Of a stretch of DNA of 64,000 bases, positions 35,610 to 44,498 are shown piece by piece. The stretch comes from CAWVSB01 sp036960375 (lineage in GTDB: Bacteria > Pseudomonadota > Gammaproteobacteria > Pseudomonadales > CAWVSB01): positions 62,001 to 126,000 of the forward strand of contig JBALVY010000004.1 in NCBI GenBank assembly GCA_036960375.1. Reading direction: 5' to 3'. The first letter of the stretch is position 1, and each line of letters begins with the position of its first letter. Below the pieces are notes generated by a model. It was not told where the DNA came from, ran no database searches, and saw nothing but the letters and a program-made list of their open reading frames with translations. The position numbers were made by a program, and so were the translations under genes.

Positions 35610-36629
35610 ATGGGTGATTTAACAACTGGCGTCGGATTTGCGCTACTAGCCGGCTTGATGCTGGGTTTATACGCGTTGCCACAGAAGTATGTCAAAAATT
35701 TCTCGGAAGAGAATACCTGGGGCCTTTTTTTCCTATTAACGATGTTTGTTGTTCCCCTTATAGCCACATTTGGCATTATGAGTGGTATTGCTCAGGTGTT
35801 TTCCACTTTGTCGCCAAAGACCTTGACGATTATCGTGGTGAGTAGTTTTTTGTGGGGCACGGGTGTGATGATGTGGGGCAAAGCCATTCACCACATTGGT
35901 GTATCGCTGGGTTTTAGCCTGTTTATTGGCACCGTTATTTTGGTCGGTTCGTTATTACCTTTCTTTGTTGACGGCGTACCGGAAGGTCCCGCCTTCTCCG
36001 CGATTATTATTGGCCTGCTGTTTATGTTAGCGGGCATTATCGCCAATGGAAGAGCGGGTATGTTGCGTGAGCGCGATGAACAAGCCAGTGGCGAAGCGGG
36101 CGGTGCAGTCACCTCGATGGCCAAGGGCATCAGTATCGCCATATCTGGCGGCCTTTTGGCGACAGGCTTTAGTCTGGCGAATGCGGTTGGGCGCCCTCCT
36201 TTACATGAAGCCAGTCTCGCGCAGGGCAATCCCGAATGGGTAACGGCCTTAGCAGTTATGTTCCCAATCTTTCTGAGTGGTGGCGTAGTAATGACCTTGT
36301 ATTTTGCCTGGCAGTTAACCAGTAATAAGAGTTGGGCAAATTTTAAGACGCCAGATTTGGGCAAGAATATATCCTTAATCGCTGTTATGGCCTTTTTCCA
36401 CTACGCGGCTTCCGCCGTATTTGCATACGCAGCATTCAATCTGGGCGCTGCGGGTAACACCGTTGGTTATGCCATCTTTAATACGGCCTGTGTGGTAACC
36501 GCTATTGTCAGCGGTCTACTTACTGGCGAGTGGCGGCAAGCTTCAGCCAAGGCAAAAAACACATTGTATGCTGGTCTGGTATGCATGGTAATGGGTGTAC
36601 TGGTTATTTCGTTAGCTAATACCTTATAG
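35610..36629 (+). CDS. RhaT-family sugar:H+ symporter
   Basis: ATG 35610 follows TAGGTG at about 6 bases and gives 339 residues, close to E. coli RhaT (344); the frame is open back to ATG 35556. About ten membrane helices are visible. LLAGLMLGLYALPQKYVKNFSEENTWGL, WGTGVMMWGKAIHHIGVSLGFSLFIGTVILVGSLLP and the C-terminal FNLGAAGNTVGYAIFNTACVVTAIVSGLLTGEW match the L-rhamnose-proton symporter family. The substrate is probably a 6-deoxyhexose. With FucP at 3318 the locus has two unrelated inner-membrane sugar importers; one may take L-rhamnose, L-galactose or a sugar acid instead. The galM gene follows after 38 bases. Confidence 0.82.
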   Translation: MGDLTTGVGFALLAGLMLGLYALPQKYVKNFSEENTWGLFFLLTMFVVPLIATFGIMSGIAQVFSTLSPKTLTIIVVSSFLWGTGVMMWGKAIHHIGVSLGFSLFIGTVILVGSLLPFFVDGVPEGPAFSAIIIGLLFMLAGIIANGRAGMLRERDEQASGEAGGAVTSMAKGISIAISGGLLATGFSLANAVGRPPLHEASLAQGNPEWVTALAVMFPIFLSGGVVMTLYFAWQLTSNKSWANFKTPDLGKNISLIAVMAFFHYAASAVFAYAAFNLGAAGNTVGYAIFNTACVVTAIVSGLLTGEWRQASAKAKNTLYAGLVCMVMGVLVISLANTL

Positions 36630-36667
36630 CTGGACGCGAGCCAGGCTGAATTTTGGGGTGAAGTAGG

Positions 36668-37711
36668 ATGAAAATTGAAAGAAACGATTTTGGCGTTGTT
36701 AATGGCCAGCCAGTAGATCTGTTTGTGCTTGCTAACGATGCAGGGATGGTAGTAAAAATAACTAACTATGGCGCAATCATTACCTCAGTCAACGTGCCCG
36801 ATAGCACAGGTAAATTAGCCGATGTAGTGTGCGGCTTCGATACACTAGACGGCTATTTTAGCGAGGAATATAGGAGCAATGCGCCGTATTTTGGATGTAT
36901 TGTCGGACGCTATGCCGGGCGTATCGAGCAAGGTCAATTTGCGCTTGGTGATCAAGAGTTTCAGCTTGCGAAGAATGATGCTGCGAACAGCCTTCATGGT
37001 GGCACAGTAGGTTTCGATAAAAAGGTTTGGGCGGCGCAAGAGGTTACTGACGAGGATTCAGTTGGCTTGAATTTAACACTGGTGTCTGAGGATGGGGAGG
37101 AGGGTTATCCCGGCGAAATTTGCATAGAAGTGCAGTACCGCTTAACCAGAGATAATGCCATTTTGATTCGCTATATAGCGACTACGAATAAAGCCACACC
37201 GCTGTCGCTTACCAACCACAGTTATTTTAACTTGAATGGTTTTTCTTCACCGATTTTAGATCATCGATTGGCTATTAGCTCCAACAGTTTTTTGCTGATA
37301 GACGACGACAATGTGCCTCGTGGTGAACAAACTCGTGTTGATGGCGCTGATGACTTTACTAATATGAAGCCGATTAGAGAGGCCTTTGAGGTATTACCTC
37401 AAGGTTTTGAACACTATTACTTATTTGACAAACCTCGCGCCACAAAGCAAGAGGTGGCGGTTGTCGAAGAGCCGCAAAGCGGTAGAACACTCCGCGTGAT
37501 TACCACGGAGCCTGGGATGTTGTTCTATACGGGGTTTTATACATCCGACACATTGCAACGCGAAAGCGGTGCTAGTTTTGGTCAATTCAGGGCGATGTGT
37601 TTTGAAACGTCAAAATACCCCAATGGCCCTAATATTCCCGGCTCACCTGACAGTATTCTGCATCCAGGAGAGCGCTATTTTGAAGAGACAGAATTTCACT
37701 TTGGTTGGTAG
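36668..37711 (+). CDS. galM: aldose 1-epimerase (galactose mutarotase family)
   Basis: The 347-residue cytoplasmic protein has GalM landmarks: VVCGFDTLDGY, FGCIVGRYAGRIEQGQF, NSLHGGTVGFDKKVW, the catalytic-acid His in LTNHSYFNLNG (H184), and the catalytic-base Glu in CFETSKYPNGPN (E313). It interconverts sugar anomers, here probably of L-fucose or L-galactose delivered by the transporter 38 bases upstream. The GH29 gene begins 18 bases after the stop, so the transporter, mutarotase and fucosidase are likely one operon. No signal peptide is present. Confidence 0.9.
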   Translation: MKIERNDFGVVNGQPVDLFVLANDAGMVVKITNYGAIITSVNVPDSTGKLADVVCGFDTLDGYFSEEYRSNAPYFGCIVGRYAGRIEQGQFALGDQEFQLAKNDAANSLHGGTVGFDKKVWAAQEVTDEDSVGLNLTLVSEDGEEGYPGEICIEVQYRLTRDNAILIRYIATTNKATPLSLTNHSYFNLNGFSSPILDHRLAISSNSFLLIDDDNVPRGEQTRVDGADDFTNMKPIREAFEVLPQGFEHYYLFDKPRATKQEVAVVEEPQSGRTLRVITTEPGMLFYTGFYTSDTLQRESGASFGQFRAMCFETSKYPNGPNIPGSPDSILHPGERYFEETEFHFGW

Positions 37712-37729
37712 ATTAGGTTGGATACTTTG

Positions 37730-39298
37730 ATGAGAAAAGCCATTTTTATTTTTCTATCGGTCATGTGCTGTAGTGGTGTCTTTGCACAAACGTATCAGTC
37801 CGACTGGGAGTCACTGTCTACCCACCAGGCCTCGCCAAAATGGTTTAGAGATGCAAAGTTTGGTATCTATTTCCATTGGGGGCCTTATTCGGTGCCAGCT
37901 TATGGTAACGAACATTATCCTCGAACCCTGTACGGCCACCCCAGTGGTAAAAAACCGGTGGAAGATACGAATAAGCGTAACCATAACCTGGGAGTGGGCT
38001 TTCAGACTTACAGGGAGCATGAGTTTCACAACAAGACATTCGGAAAGCCCCAGAATTTTGAGTATCACGATTTAATTCCACTGTTTGTGGCTTCTCATTT
38101 TGATGCACAAGAGTGGGCAGATCTGTTTTTCCTGTCGGGTGCTAAATTTGCCGGACCGGTGGCGGAGCATCATGACGGCTACGCTATGTGGGATTCAGAA
38201 TTAACGCCCTGGAACGCGATGGATACAGGACCAATGCGTGACGTTGTTGGCGAAATGGCGCAGGCTATACGCAAGCACGACATGAAGTTTATCACGACAT
38301 TTCATCATGCGAAAAATGGCAGGTCGGTGGATACCGCAGAATCCCCACGCTGGTGGCACTATCATGGTCGTGAGAAATATTGGCAACGAGTGAATTCTGA
38401 CTACAGCGATAATTCTGAATTACAGATGCTTTACGGCAATATGCCAACCGAGAGCTGGCTGAAAATGTGGAACGGAAAATTGGAAGAGGTGATTGATCAG
38501 TATCAGCCCGATATGATCTGGTTCGATTCCTGGCTGGATAAAATCCCCGAGACTAATAGACAGCAGTTTGCCGCTTATTACCTTAATGCTGCGCAAAAGT
38601 GGAATAAAGAGGTAATGATCACCTACAAACAGGAAGATATGCCGCAATCGGTCGGCGTAGTAGATTTTGAAAAGGGCCGCTTGGATAAATTAACGGATTT
38701 TAGCTGGCTGACAGACGACACCATCAGTGCGGGAAGCTGGACCACGACTGGGTCCTGGTCATATACCGAAGAGCTGGATATAAAAAGCAGTAAGGAGTTG
38801 GTGCATACGCTGATAGATATAGTCAGTAAAAATGGTCAGCTGCTATTAAACGTGTCACCCACGGCCGATGGCTTAATTCCACAAGAGCAGCGGGAATCAT
38901 TATTAGGAGTGGGGCAGTGGCTACTGGCAAATGGGGAGGCTATCTATGCCACCCGACCTTTTGTAAGTTATGGGGAAGGTCCTAAACGTTTGAAATCGTC
39001 TGGACATTTTGTAGAAATGGACGGGGAGTATAACCACGAGAATATACGTTTTACTACCAGCGGATCCACCCTATATGCCATTCAAATGGGCTGGCCAGGC
39101 AGTAATAAGCCGATCTTGATTAAGTCTTTGGCAGATGCACTGCTACCTGGATTAGAAATCACTGATGTGTCTGTTGTCGGTTCGCCAGATGAAATACAGT
39201 GGCACAAAGGCGAGCAGGGGCTCTTGCTTACCTCACCCTCTGAAGCTCCCAATAAAATTGCGATAATTTACAAGATTGAAACCAATGGACATTTTTAG
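37730..39298 (+). CDS. secreted alpha-L-fucosidase, GH29
   Basis: ATG 37730 is preferred over in-frame TTG 37718, because it starts a good signal peptide (AIFIFLSVMCCSGVFAQ). The ~522-residue protein shows DAKFGIYFHWGPYSVPAYGN, VAEHHDGYAMWDS, the nucleophile in MIWFDSWLD (GAT 38525-38527, D266 from this start) and IVSKNGQLLLNVSPTADG. A C-terminal beta-sandwich follows. A His/Trp-rich insert (AESPRWWHYHGREKYW) before the nucleophile is not present in the copies at 1376 or 46898 and could shape specificity. Periplasmic exo-fucosidase is the likely role. It is 72 bases upstream of the GH141-like gene. Confidence 0.9.
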   Translation: MRKAIFIFLSVMCCSGVFAQTYQSDWESLSTHQASPKWFRDAKFGIYFHWGPYSVPAYGNEHYPRTLYGHPSGKKPVEDTNKRNHNLGVGFQTYREHEFHNKTFGKPQNFEYHDLIPLFVASHFDAQEWADLFFLSGAKFAGPVAEHHDGYAMWDSELTPWNAMDTGPMRDVVGEMAQAIRKHDMKFITTFHHAKNGRSVDTAESPRWWHYHGREKYWQRVNSDYSDNSELQMLYGNMPTESWLKMWNGKLEEVIDQYQPDMIWFDSWLDKIPETNRQQFAAYYLNAAQKWNKEVMITYKQEDMPQSVGVVDFEKGRLDKLTDFSWLTDDTISAGSWTTTGSWSYTEELDIKSSKELVHTLIDIVSKNGQLLLNVSPTADGLIPQEQRESLLGVGQWLLANGEAIYATRPFVSYGEGPKRLKSSGHFVEMDGEYNHENIRFTTSGSTLYAIQMGWPGSNKPILIKSLADALLPGLEITDVSVVGSPDEIQWHKGEQGLLLTSPSEAPNKIAIIYKIETNGHF

Positions 39299-39369
39299 AG
39301 ATAAACGTCTGCTATCGCATCCAGTAATACTGATTAGGACTTCGCTCCACAGCGAACCCGTCGGAGTCG

Positions 39370-41556
39370 ATGATGCGCCTTGGTAGTCGAATCGTATTAT
39401 TCTTAATACTTGCACTGGAATCAATCTCCGTTTTAGCGGAAGTTGAGCTTCATGTTGCTCCGTCCGGTGAAAAGGGCAATCCCGGTACGGAATTACGGCC
39501 CTTCGCCAGTTTGCAGCAGGCGCGGGATAAGATTCGGCGACTGAAGAAAAAGGGCACTGAGGATACGTTTACAGTGACTGTCCACGAGGGCAGCTACCTG
39601 ATAAACCAATCCATTCGGTTTCAGGCAGTAGATGGTGGCAGCGCGAATGCACCGGTAACCTATCGAAGCGCCAGTGGTGAAAGCGCACGTTTTTTTGGTG
39701 GAATAAAACTCGAGGCTACACAATTTAAGCCGCTATCTGATCAAGCGTTTATTGGACGTCTGGTAAGCCCTGAAGCGGCAGCGAAAATACAGGTTGTAGA
39801 TCTTCTAGCGCTTGGCATACGAGACTACGGGGAATTGAGTCGTCATGCATGGGGTTTGACCACCAAAGATAGAATACCTCCGGTGTCCTTGATTATAGAT
39901 AGCCAGCGTATGTCGCTCGCTCGTTGGCCCAATATAACGGATGACTCACCCTATATGGTCTACAGACATTTTTTGGAGACTGATCGTCCCTTAAAAGGTT
40001 ATGAAAGAACCGTTCAGAAGATAATCGATAAGGTGAGGTTTCCCGGCGAACTCACTTTCACTAAAGTACTGGATTATGGCGGTAGGGCATCCTCTAGCCC
40101 GCGCAGCAAAGGCGGTTCTTTCCAGGTGGCATTCGACAGGATGAAATATTGGCAAAATATTGACGATATCTTTGTTGATGGCGTATTCGGTTCAACCTGG
40201 GAGTGGAGTTATAACCGCCTTGCTTCAGTCGACGTGGATAAACGATCGATTACCCTCGCACACCCGGAGTTAAACGGTATAGGGCGCGGAAATTCTGTTC
40301 GACTGCCTCATTTTCATTTTGATAACATACCAGAGGAACTGGATAGTCCCGGGGAATATTATATCGATAGGGAAAAGGGCTTGTTGTATCTCTATCCACC
40401 GGAAGACTTCGCCCACAAGCCTATTGTGCTTGTTACTCTGGATGAGCCCATGTTGAGTATTCAGAATACTCAGCATTTGGTTTTCGATGGATTGAAGTTC
40501 GAAGCTGGACGATATCTTGGTGTAGAGATAAAAAACAGTGCGAACATAATGATAAAGAATACCACCGTGGCAAATTTTACCGGTGGTGGCATCGACATTT
40601 CCGGGCAAAATAACTGGGTGCTCAACAGCCATATTTACGGGACGGGAGCATTTGGCGTTCATCTGGATGGAGGCGATAAAAAAACTCTTTCACCGGGCAA
40701 CAATGTGGTGGCAAATAGCCATATCCACGACTTTGGCTGGGAAGTGAAATCACAACAGCCGGGCATATTTATCGATGGTGTTGGCAATCACGCGACACAG
40801 AATAAGATACATGATGGCACGCATTTTGCGATTCGAATACGCGATGCCAACGATGTTATTGTAGAGCGCAATGAGATATACGATTTGCCAAAATACCACC
40901 ATTTCGATGGTGGGGCCTTGTATATTCACAGTGGAAGATATCCTCAGGCTCGCGGAGTTGAAATTCGTCACAACTATTTTCACGATATTCCTACTATAGG
41001 AGTTTATCCCGACAATTTTAGTTGGGGCGTCAGCATCTATGGAAATATTTTTCAGCAGGTTGGTGTCCAGACCGGAAGGCCTGCGGTATACGTTAATGGC
41101 GGCGGAGCCAATCGTACATTTAATAACCTGTTGATAGACTGCGTAGAAATATACCGGCAGGGTAGACGCCCCCAGGACGCTTACTGGATGGATCACTGGA
41201 ATAAGGTGATGGATCAGTTTGGCGATGGCAAGATTGAAAATACGGCTTATGCAAAATACCCTGATTTTCGTAGTTGGTTAGAAAAAAAGCAGCCCGCTGA
41301 GTTCTATACGCCCACCAGCTATGTATTTGATAATGTCATGTATAGCGCTACGGTTTCCATGTTAAACCAATCAAAACCAGATGCTGTGGTGGATAAATCA
41401 GAAAATTTGCACAGCGATAGTAATTGGGTCACGAACGAAGACCCGGGCTTTGTGGATTTCGATAACGGAGATTACAGCTTGCGGCCAGATTCGATAATTT
41501 TCCAAAAAATGCCTGATTTTAACTCGATTCCGTTTAGCGAGATCGGATTACAGTGA
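39370..41556 (+). CDS. secreted parallel beta-helix glycosidase, GH141-like
   Basis: The 728-residue protein starts at ATG 39370 or 39373 after CGGAG, with a signal peptide (IVLFLILALESISVLAE). Its N-terminus reads LHVAPSGEKGNPGTELRPFASLQQARDKI, a common start of GH141 and related beta-helix enzymes. It continues with DLLALGIRDYGEL, RMSLARWPN, the coil repeats LVFDGLKFEAGRYLGVEIKNSANIMIKN, and GVEIRHNYFHDIPTIGVYP. Characterised GH141 members are alpha-L-fucosidases (or xylanases), and GH141 genes are known from fucoidan loci. The order of similarity to the proteins at 9526 and 48519 is lower than theirs to each other. It is convergent with the GntR gene (40-base gap). Confidence 0.75.
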   Translation: MMRLGSRIVLFLILALESISVLAEVELHVAPSGEKGNPGTELRPFASLQQARDKIRRLKKKGTEDTFTVTVHEGSYLINQSIRFQAVDGGSANAPVTYRSASGESARFFGGIKLEATQFKPLSDQAFIGRLVSPEAAAKIQVVDLLALGIRDYGELSRHAWGLTTKDRIPPVSLIIDSQRMSLARWPNITDDSPYMVYRHFLETDRPLKGYERTVQKIIDKVRFPGELTFTKVLDYGGRASSSPRSKGGSFQVAFDRMKYWQNIDDIFVDGVFGSTWEWSYNRLASVDVDKRSITLAHPELNGIGRGNSVRLPHFHFDNIPEELDSPGEYYIDREKGLLYLYPPEDFAHKPIVLVTLDEPMLSIQNTQHLVFDGLKFEAGRYLGVEIKNSANIMIKNTTVANFTGGGIDISGQNNWVLNSHIYGTGAFGVHLDGGDKKTLSPGNNVVANSHIHDFGWEVKSQQPGIFIDGVGNHATQNKIHDGTHFAIRIRDANDVIVERNEIYDLPKYHHFDGGALYIHSGRYPQARGVEIRHNYFHDIPTIGVYPDNFSWGVSIYGNIFQQVGVQTGRPAVYVNGGGANRTFNNLLIDCVEIYRQGRRPQDAYWMDHWNKVMDQFGDGKIENTAYAKYPDFRSWLEKKQPAEFYTPTSYVFDNVMYSATVSMLNQSKPDAVVDKSENLHSDSNWVTNEDPGFVDFDNGDYSLRPDSIIFQKMPDFNSIPFSEIGLQ

Positions 41557-41596
41557 CTAGAGTGTCATCTGCTGCTGGGCGGTGTGCTGGCTCCGG

Positions 41597-42205
41597 CTAA
41601 CGAATATTTCCTTTTAATGCCGCAATTGCGATCTTGCTGTCACCCGATTTTAGACCGTTGAGAATAGCGCGATGTTCCGCAATACATTCCTTCGCAGCCG
41701 AGATACGCTTGTAGTTCATACGCATACGAAAGATGATAGGTTGCCAGATATTGACGAGCTCATCGCCACCGGATTTCCGCACCAGGTAACGGTGGAATTG
41801 CATATCGAGTTGGGTTACTCGTGCGTAGTCTTGGTCATCAAAAGCCTTGCCCAAAGCCGACAGAATATCCTCAAGGTGAGCGAAGTCTGTATCGTCCAGA
41901 GTGTTGCTGCATTCTCGCATGGCGAAAGTTTCGACGTCAATCCGAAGCTTAATCATCAGCTTCTGTAGCGCGGGAGTTAACGCACTATTTACCGCCACGC
42001 CACAGTTGTTTTTCGAAACCAGCAGGCCTTCTTTTGTTAATTGTATGAATACGTCCCGGATGGGACCGCGAGAAACACCGAAACGTTCTGCGAGAATCTG
42101 TTCTTTAAGTTTTGTATTTTCTGCGAGCTCACCGTTGAAAATCTCTGCTCTGATTTTATTGGCTATCTGCTCGCGGATGGGTACTATTACCGATGAATTC
42201 GGCAT
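41597..42205 (-). CDS. GntR-family regulator, FadR/FCD subfamily
   Basis: The 202-residue protein has an N-terminal winged helix (IREQIANKIRAEIFNGELAE, then LAERFGVSRGPIRDVFIQLTKEGLL) and a C-terminal FCD-type helical domain (LRIDVETFAMRECS, LDMQFHRYLVRKSGGDEL, ECIAEHRAILNGLKSGD). The Asp and two His residues fit the metal/ligand site of FCD domains. It is short at the C-terminus compared with the usual ~230 residues. As the last gene of the minus-strand sugar-acid operon (65 bases after the aldehyde dehydrogenase), it probably controls that operon and perhaps the divergent GH29 at 46898, with a fuconate-pathway acid as effector (inference). Confidence 0.87.
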   Translation of the reverse strand: MPNSSVIVPIREQIANKIRAEIFNGELAENTKLKEQILAERFGVSRGPIRDVFIQLTKEGLLVSKNNCGVAVNSALTPALQKLMIKLRIDVETFAMRECSNTLDDTDFAHLEDILSALGKAFDDQDYARVTQLDMQFHRYLVRKSGGDELVNIWQPIIFRMRMNYKRISAAKECIAEHRAILNGLKSGDSKIAIAALKGNIR

Positions 42206-42270
42206 GAGACTGTTCCTTGTATCACAATATTTTGGTGTTTTCTAACAGGTATTTCAGATCAAAGCTCCAA

Positions 42271-43728
42271 CTAATTTTTACTATAGCATAAGTACACAGT
42301 GCGTTTTTCCCGATATTGATCCAGCCCGTATTGACCGTCTTCGCCGCCATAGCCACTCATTTTAAGGCCATTGTGAAAACCCTGATGTTGCTCACCGATT
42401 CCGCGGTTGATATAAACTTCACCTACATCAAGTTCATTAATACATCGTTCAATGACATCAAGACTGTTGCTGTAGAGATAAGCGGATAAACCAAATTCGC
42501 TGTCATTGGCCATGTTAATCGCGTGCTCTATATCGGTAAATTTAAATACAGGGATAACGGGGCCAAAAGTTTCTGCCTGGGCGATATTCCAGCTGTGGCC
42601 AACGTTAGTTAAAACCGTCGGCTGGTACCACGCACCGCCTTCAAATCCTTTAACCGTGGCCACGCTGCCGCCACATATTATAGTGGCACCTTGTTGCACG
42701 GCTTGCTGGACTTGTCGATCAAGCCGTTCAATTTCCAGGCCGTTAATTTTGGGGCCCATCTGGCTGGCAGGGTCCATCGGATTGCCGACTTTAATCGCAG
42801 CTACGTGGGCGAGAAACCTCTCCATAAAAGACTCATAGACGTCTTCATGTACATAAAGACGCTCAGCGCAGGTACAGATTTGCCCGCAATTGGCGAAGCG
42901 AGCAGTGCATGCATCTTCCGCAGCCTTATCCAGGTCAGCGTCCGGCATCACTATAAATGGCGCTTTACCGCCCAGTTCCAGCATGACTGAGGTCAAATTT
43001 TCGGCACTGCTACGGTAGATGGCTTGTCCGGCTCTGGTGCTGCCGGTCATTGTAATCAGCCGGGTGATAGGGCTTTCGCATAGATGCTGCCCCACGGATG
43101 ATGCCGTGCCGTTAACAATGTTTAGGACACCCGCGGGCAGCCCCGCCGCATTGGCCAAGCGCCCGAGTTCCATCGTGCTCAGTGGCGTTTCTTCGGTAGG
43201 CTTTAATACCATGGTGTTGCCCGTTACCAGTGCCGGTCCAATCTTTCGACCGGCCAGCGCCAATGGGAAATTCCACGCGGTGATAGCCACCACAACACCT
43301 TTGGATATTTTTCGAATATAGATTTTTTCGTTTTCGTTATCTGAGGGCAGTATGTCGCCTTCGCTCATCAATGCATGATCACAGGCATACTCGATAAAAC
43401 TTGCTGTTACTTCTACTTCTCCGCGGGCGACGTCTATCAATTTTCCCTGTTCCTGCACTAGTAGTTCGGCCAATGCGTCGGTTTCAGCGCGTATAGCGGC
43501 GGCGAATTTACGCAGAATGGCTGCCCGTTGTCGCGCTGGTGTTTTGCTCCAACCGGAATGCGCTGCTTGTGCAGCTTCCAGCGCGAGCTGCGCGTCTGCA
43601 GTACAGCCAAGTGGGACATGGCCAAGTTCTTCACCTGTCGAGGGATTATAAACAGGTATCACTTCATTGGATTGTGAAGATTGATATTTACCATTGATAA
43701 ATTGTAAACCATTGGTGATTTTTAGCAT
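42271..43728 (-). CDS. aldA: lactaldehyde dehydrogenase-like aldehyde dehydrogenase (AldA type)
   Basis: The start is placed at 43728: GGAGATAGGC directly precedes this ATG, and the resulting 485 residues match E. coli AldA (479); an in-frame ATG at 43746 would overlap the SDR gene. Landmarks are AITAWNFPLALAGRKIGPALVTGNTMVLKP, LELGGKAPF (catalytic Glu) and CGQICTCAERLYV (catalytic Cys). The C-terminus GEVYINRGIGEQHQGFHNGLKMSGYGGEDG is characteristic of the AldA branch. It would oxidise L-lactaldehyde, a product of 2-keto-3-deoxy-L-fuconate cleavage, to L-lactate with NAD. The gene follows the SDR stop by 2 bases. Confidence 0.87.
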   Translation of the reverse strand: MLKITNGLQFINGKYQSSQSNEVIPVYNPSTGEELGHVPLGCTADAQLALEAAQAAHSGWSKTPARQRAAILRKFAAAIRAETDALAELLVQEQGKLIDVARGEVEVTASFIEYACDHALMSEGDILPSDNENEKIYIRKISKGVVVAITAWNFPLALAGRKIGPALVTGNTMVLKPTEETPLSTMELGRLANAAGLPAGVLNIVNGTASSVGQHLCESPITRLITMTGSTRAGQAIYRSSAENLTSVMLELGGKAPFIVMPDADLDKAAEDACTARFANCGQICTCAERLYVHEDVYESFMERFLAHVAAIKVGNPMDPASQMGPKINGLEIERLDRQVQQAVQQGATIICGGSVATVKGFEGGAWYQPTVLTNVGHSWNIAQAETFGPVIPVFKFTDIEHAINMANDSEFGLSAYLYSNSLDVIERCINELDVGEVYINRGIGEQHQGFHNGLKMSGYGGEDGQYGLDQYREKRTVYLCYSKN

Positions 43729-43730
43729 GC

Positions 43731-44498
43731 CTATCTCCCCATCCATCCGCCATCCACCATCATGATACTGCCGCTCATGTAATCTGACGCCTGAGAAGCC
43801 AAAAACACTACAGGCCCCTTAAAGTCATCTGCTTCTCCCCAGCGTCCCTTGGGGATTCTGGCTAGTATAGACTCGGCGCGCTGCGGGTCATTGCGCAACG
43901 CCTCGGTATTGTCCGTGGCTATGTAGCCTGGCGCGATTCCATTGACGTTTACCCCCTGGCCAGCCCATTCGTTGGACAGTGCCATAATCAATTGACCGAT
44001 GGCGCCTTTGCTTGCTGCGTAGCCAGGTACGGTCACTCCGCCCTGGAAACTTAGCAGAGATGCGGTAAAAATAATTTTTCCAGACTTGCGCTCAAGCATC
44101 GGTTTAGCAATTTCTCTGGATAAAATAAACTGGGCGTTAAGATTGACATCGATAACCTGATCCCAGTATTGGTCACTGTGTTCATGGGCCGGAGCGCGCA
44201 GAATGGTACCGGCATTATTGACCAGGATGTCTATTTTTTTGTGTTGTGTATCGACTTTTTCGATAAATGCGTAAAGCGCAGCACGGTCGCTGAAATCGCA
44301 TTGATAGGCGCTAAAAGAGCGGCCCAACGCTCGCACCTGTTGTTCGACCGCTGAACCCTGAAGCTCAAGCGAGGCAGATACACCGATAATATCAGCACCG
44401 GCCTCGGCGAGGGCGACGGCCATAGCCTGGCCTATACCGCGTTTACAACCAGTGACCAGCGCTACCTTACCTTGCAGGCTGAATTGCTCCATGATCAT
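43731..44498 (-). CDS. KduD-like short-chain dehydrogenase
   Basis: The 255-residue cytoplasmic SDR has TGCKRGIGQAMA (NAD-binding Gly motif), NNAGTILR, catalytic Ser/Tyr/Lys in TASLLSFQGGVTVPGYAASKGA and the C-terminal SGSIMMVDGGWMGR. Blocks such as FSLQGKVALVTGC, ANEWA-like NEWAGQGVNVNGIAPGYIATDNTEALR and RIPKGRWG closely resemble KduD (2-dehydro-3-deoxy-D-gluconate 5-dehydrogenase). In this operon the substrate may be 2-keto-3-deoxy-L-fuconate (4-dehydrogenase step) or L-fucose itself. The start overlaps the preceding stop by four bases (ATGA), indicating tight coupling. Confidence 0.85.
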   Translation of the reverse strand: MIMEQFSLQGKVALVTGCKRGIGQAMAVALAEAGADIIGVSASLELQGSAVEQQVRALGRSFSAYQCDFSDRAALYAFIEKVDTQHKKIDILVNNAGTILRAPAHEHSDQYWDQVIDVNLNAQFILSREIAKPMLERKSGKIIFTASLLSFQGGVTVPGYAASKGAIGQLIMALSNEWAGQGVNVNGIAPGYIATDNTEALRNDPQRAESILARIPKGRWGEADDFKGPVVFLASQASDYMSGSIMMVDGGWMGR

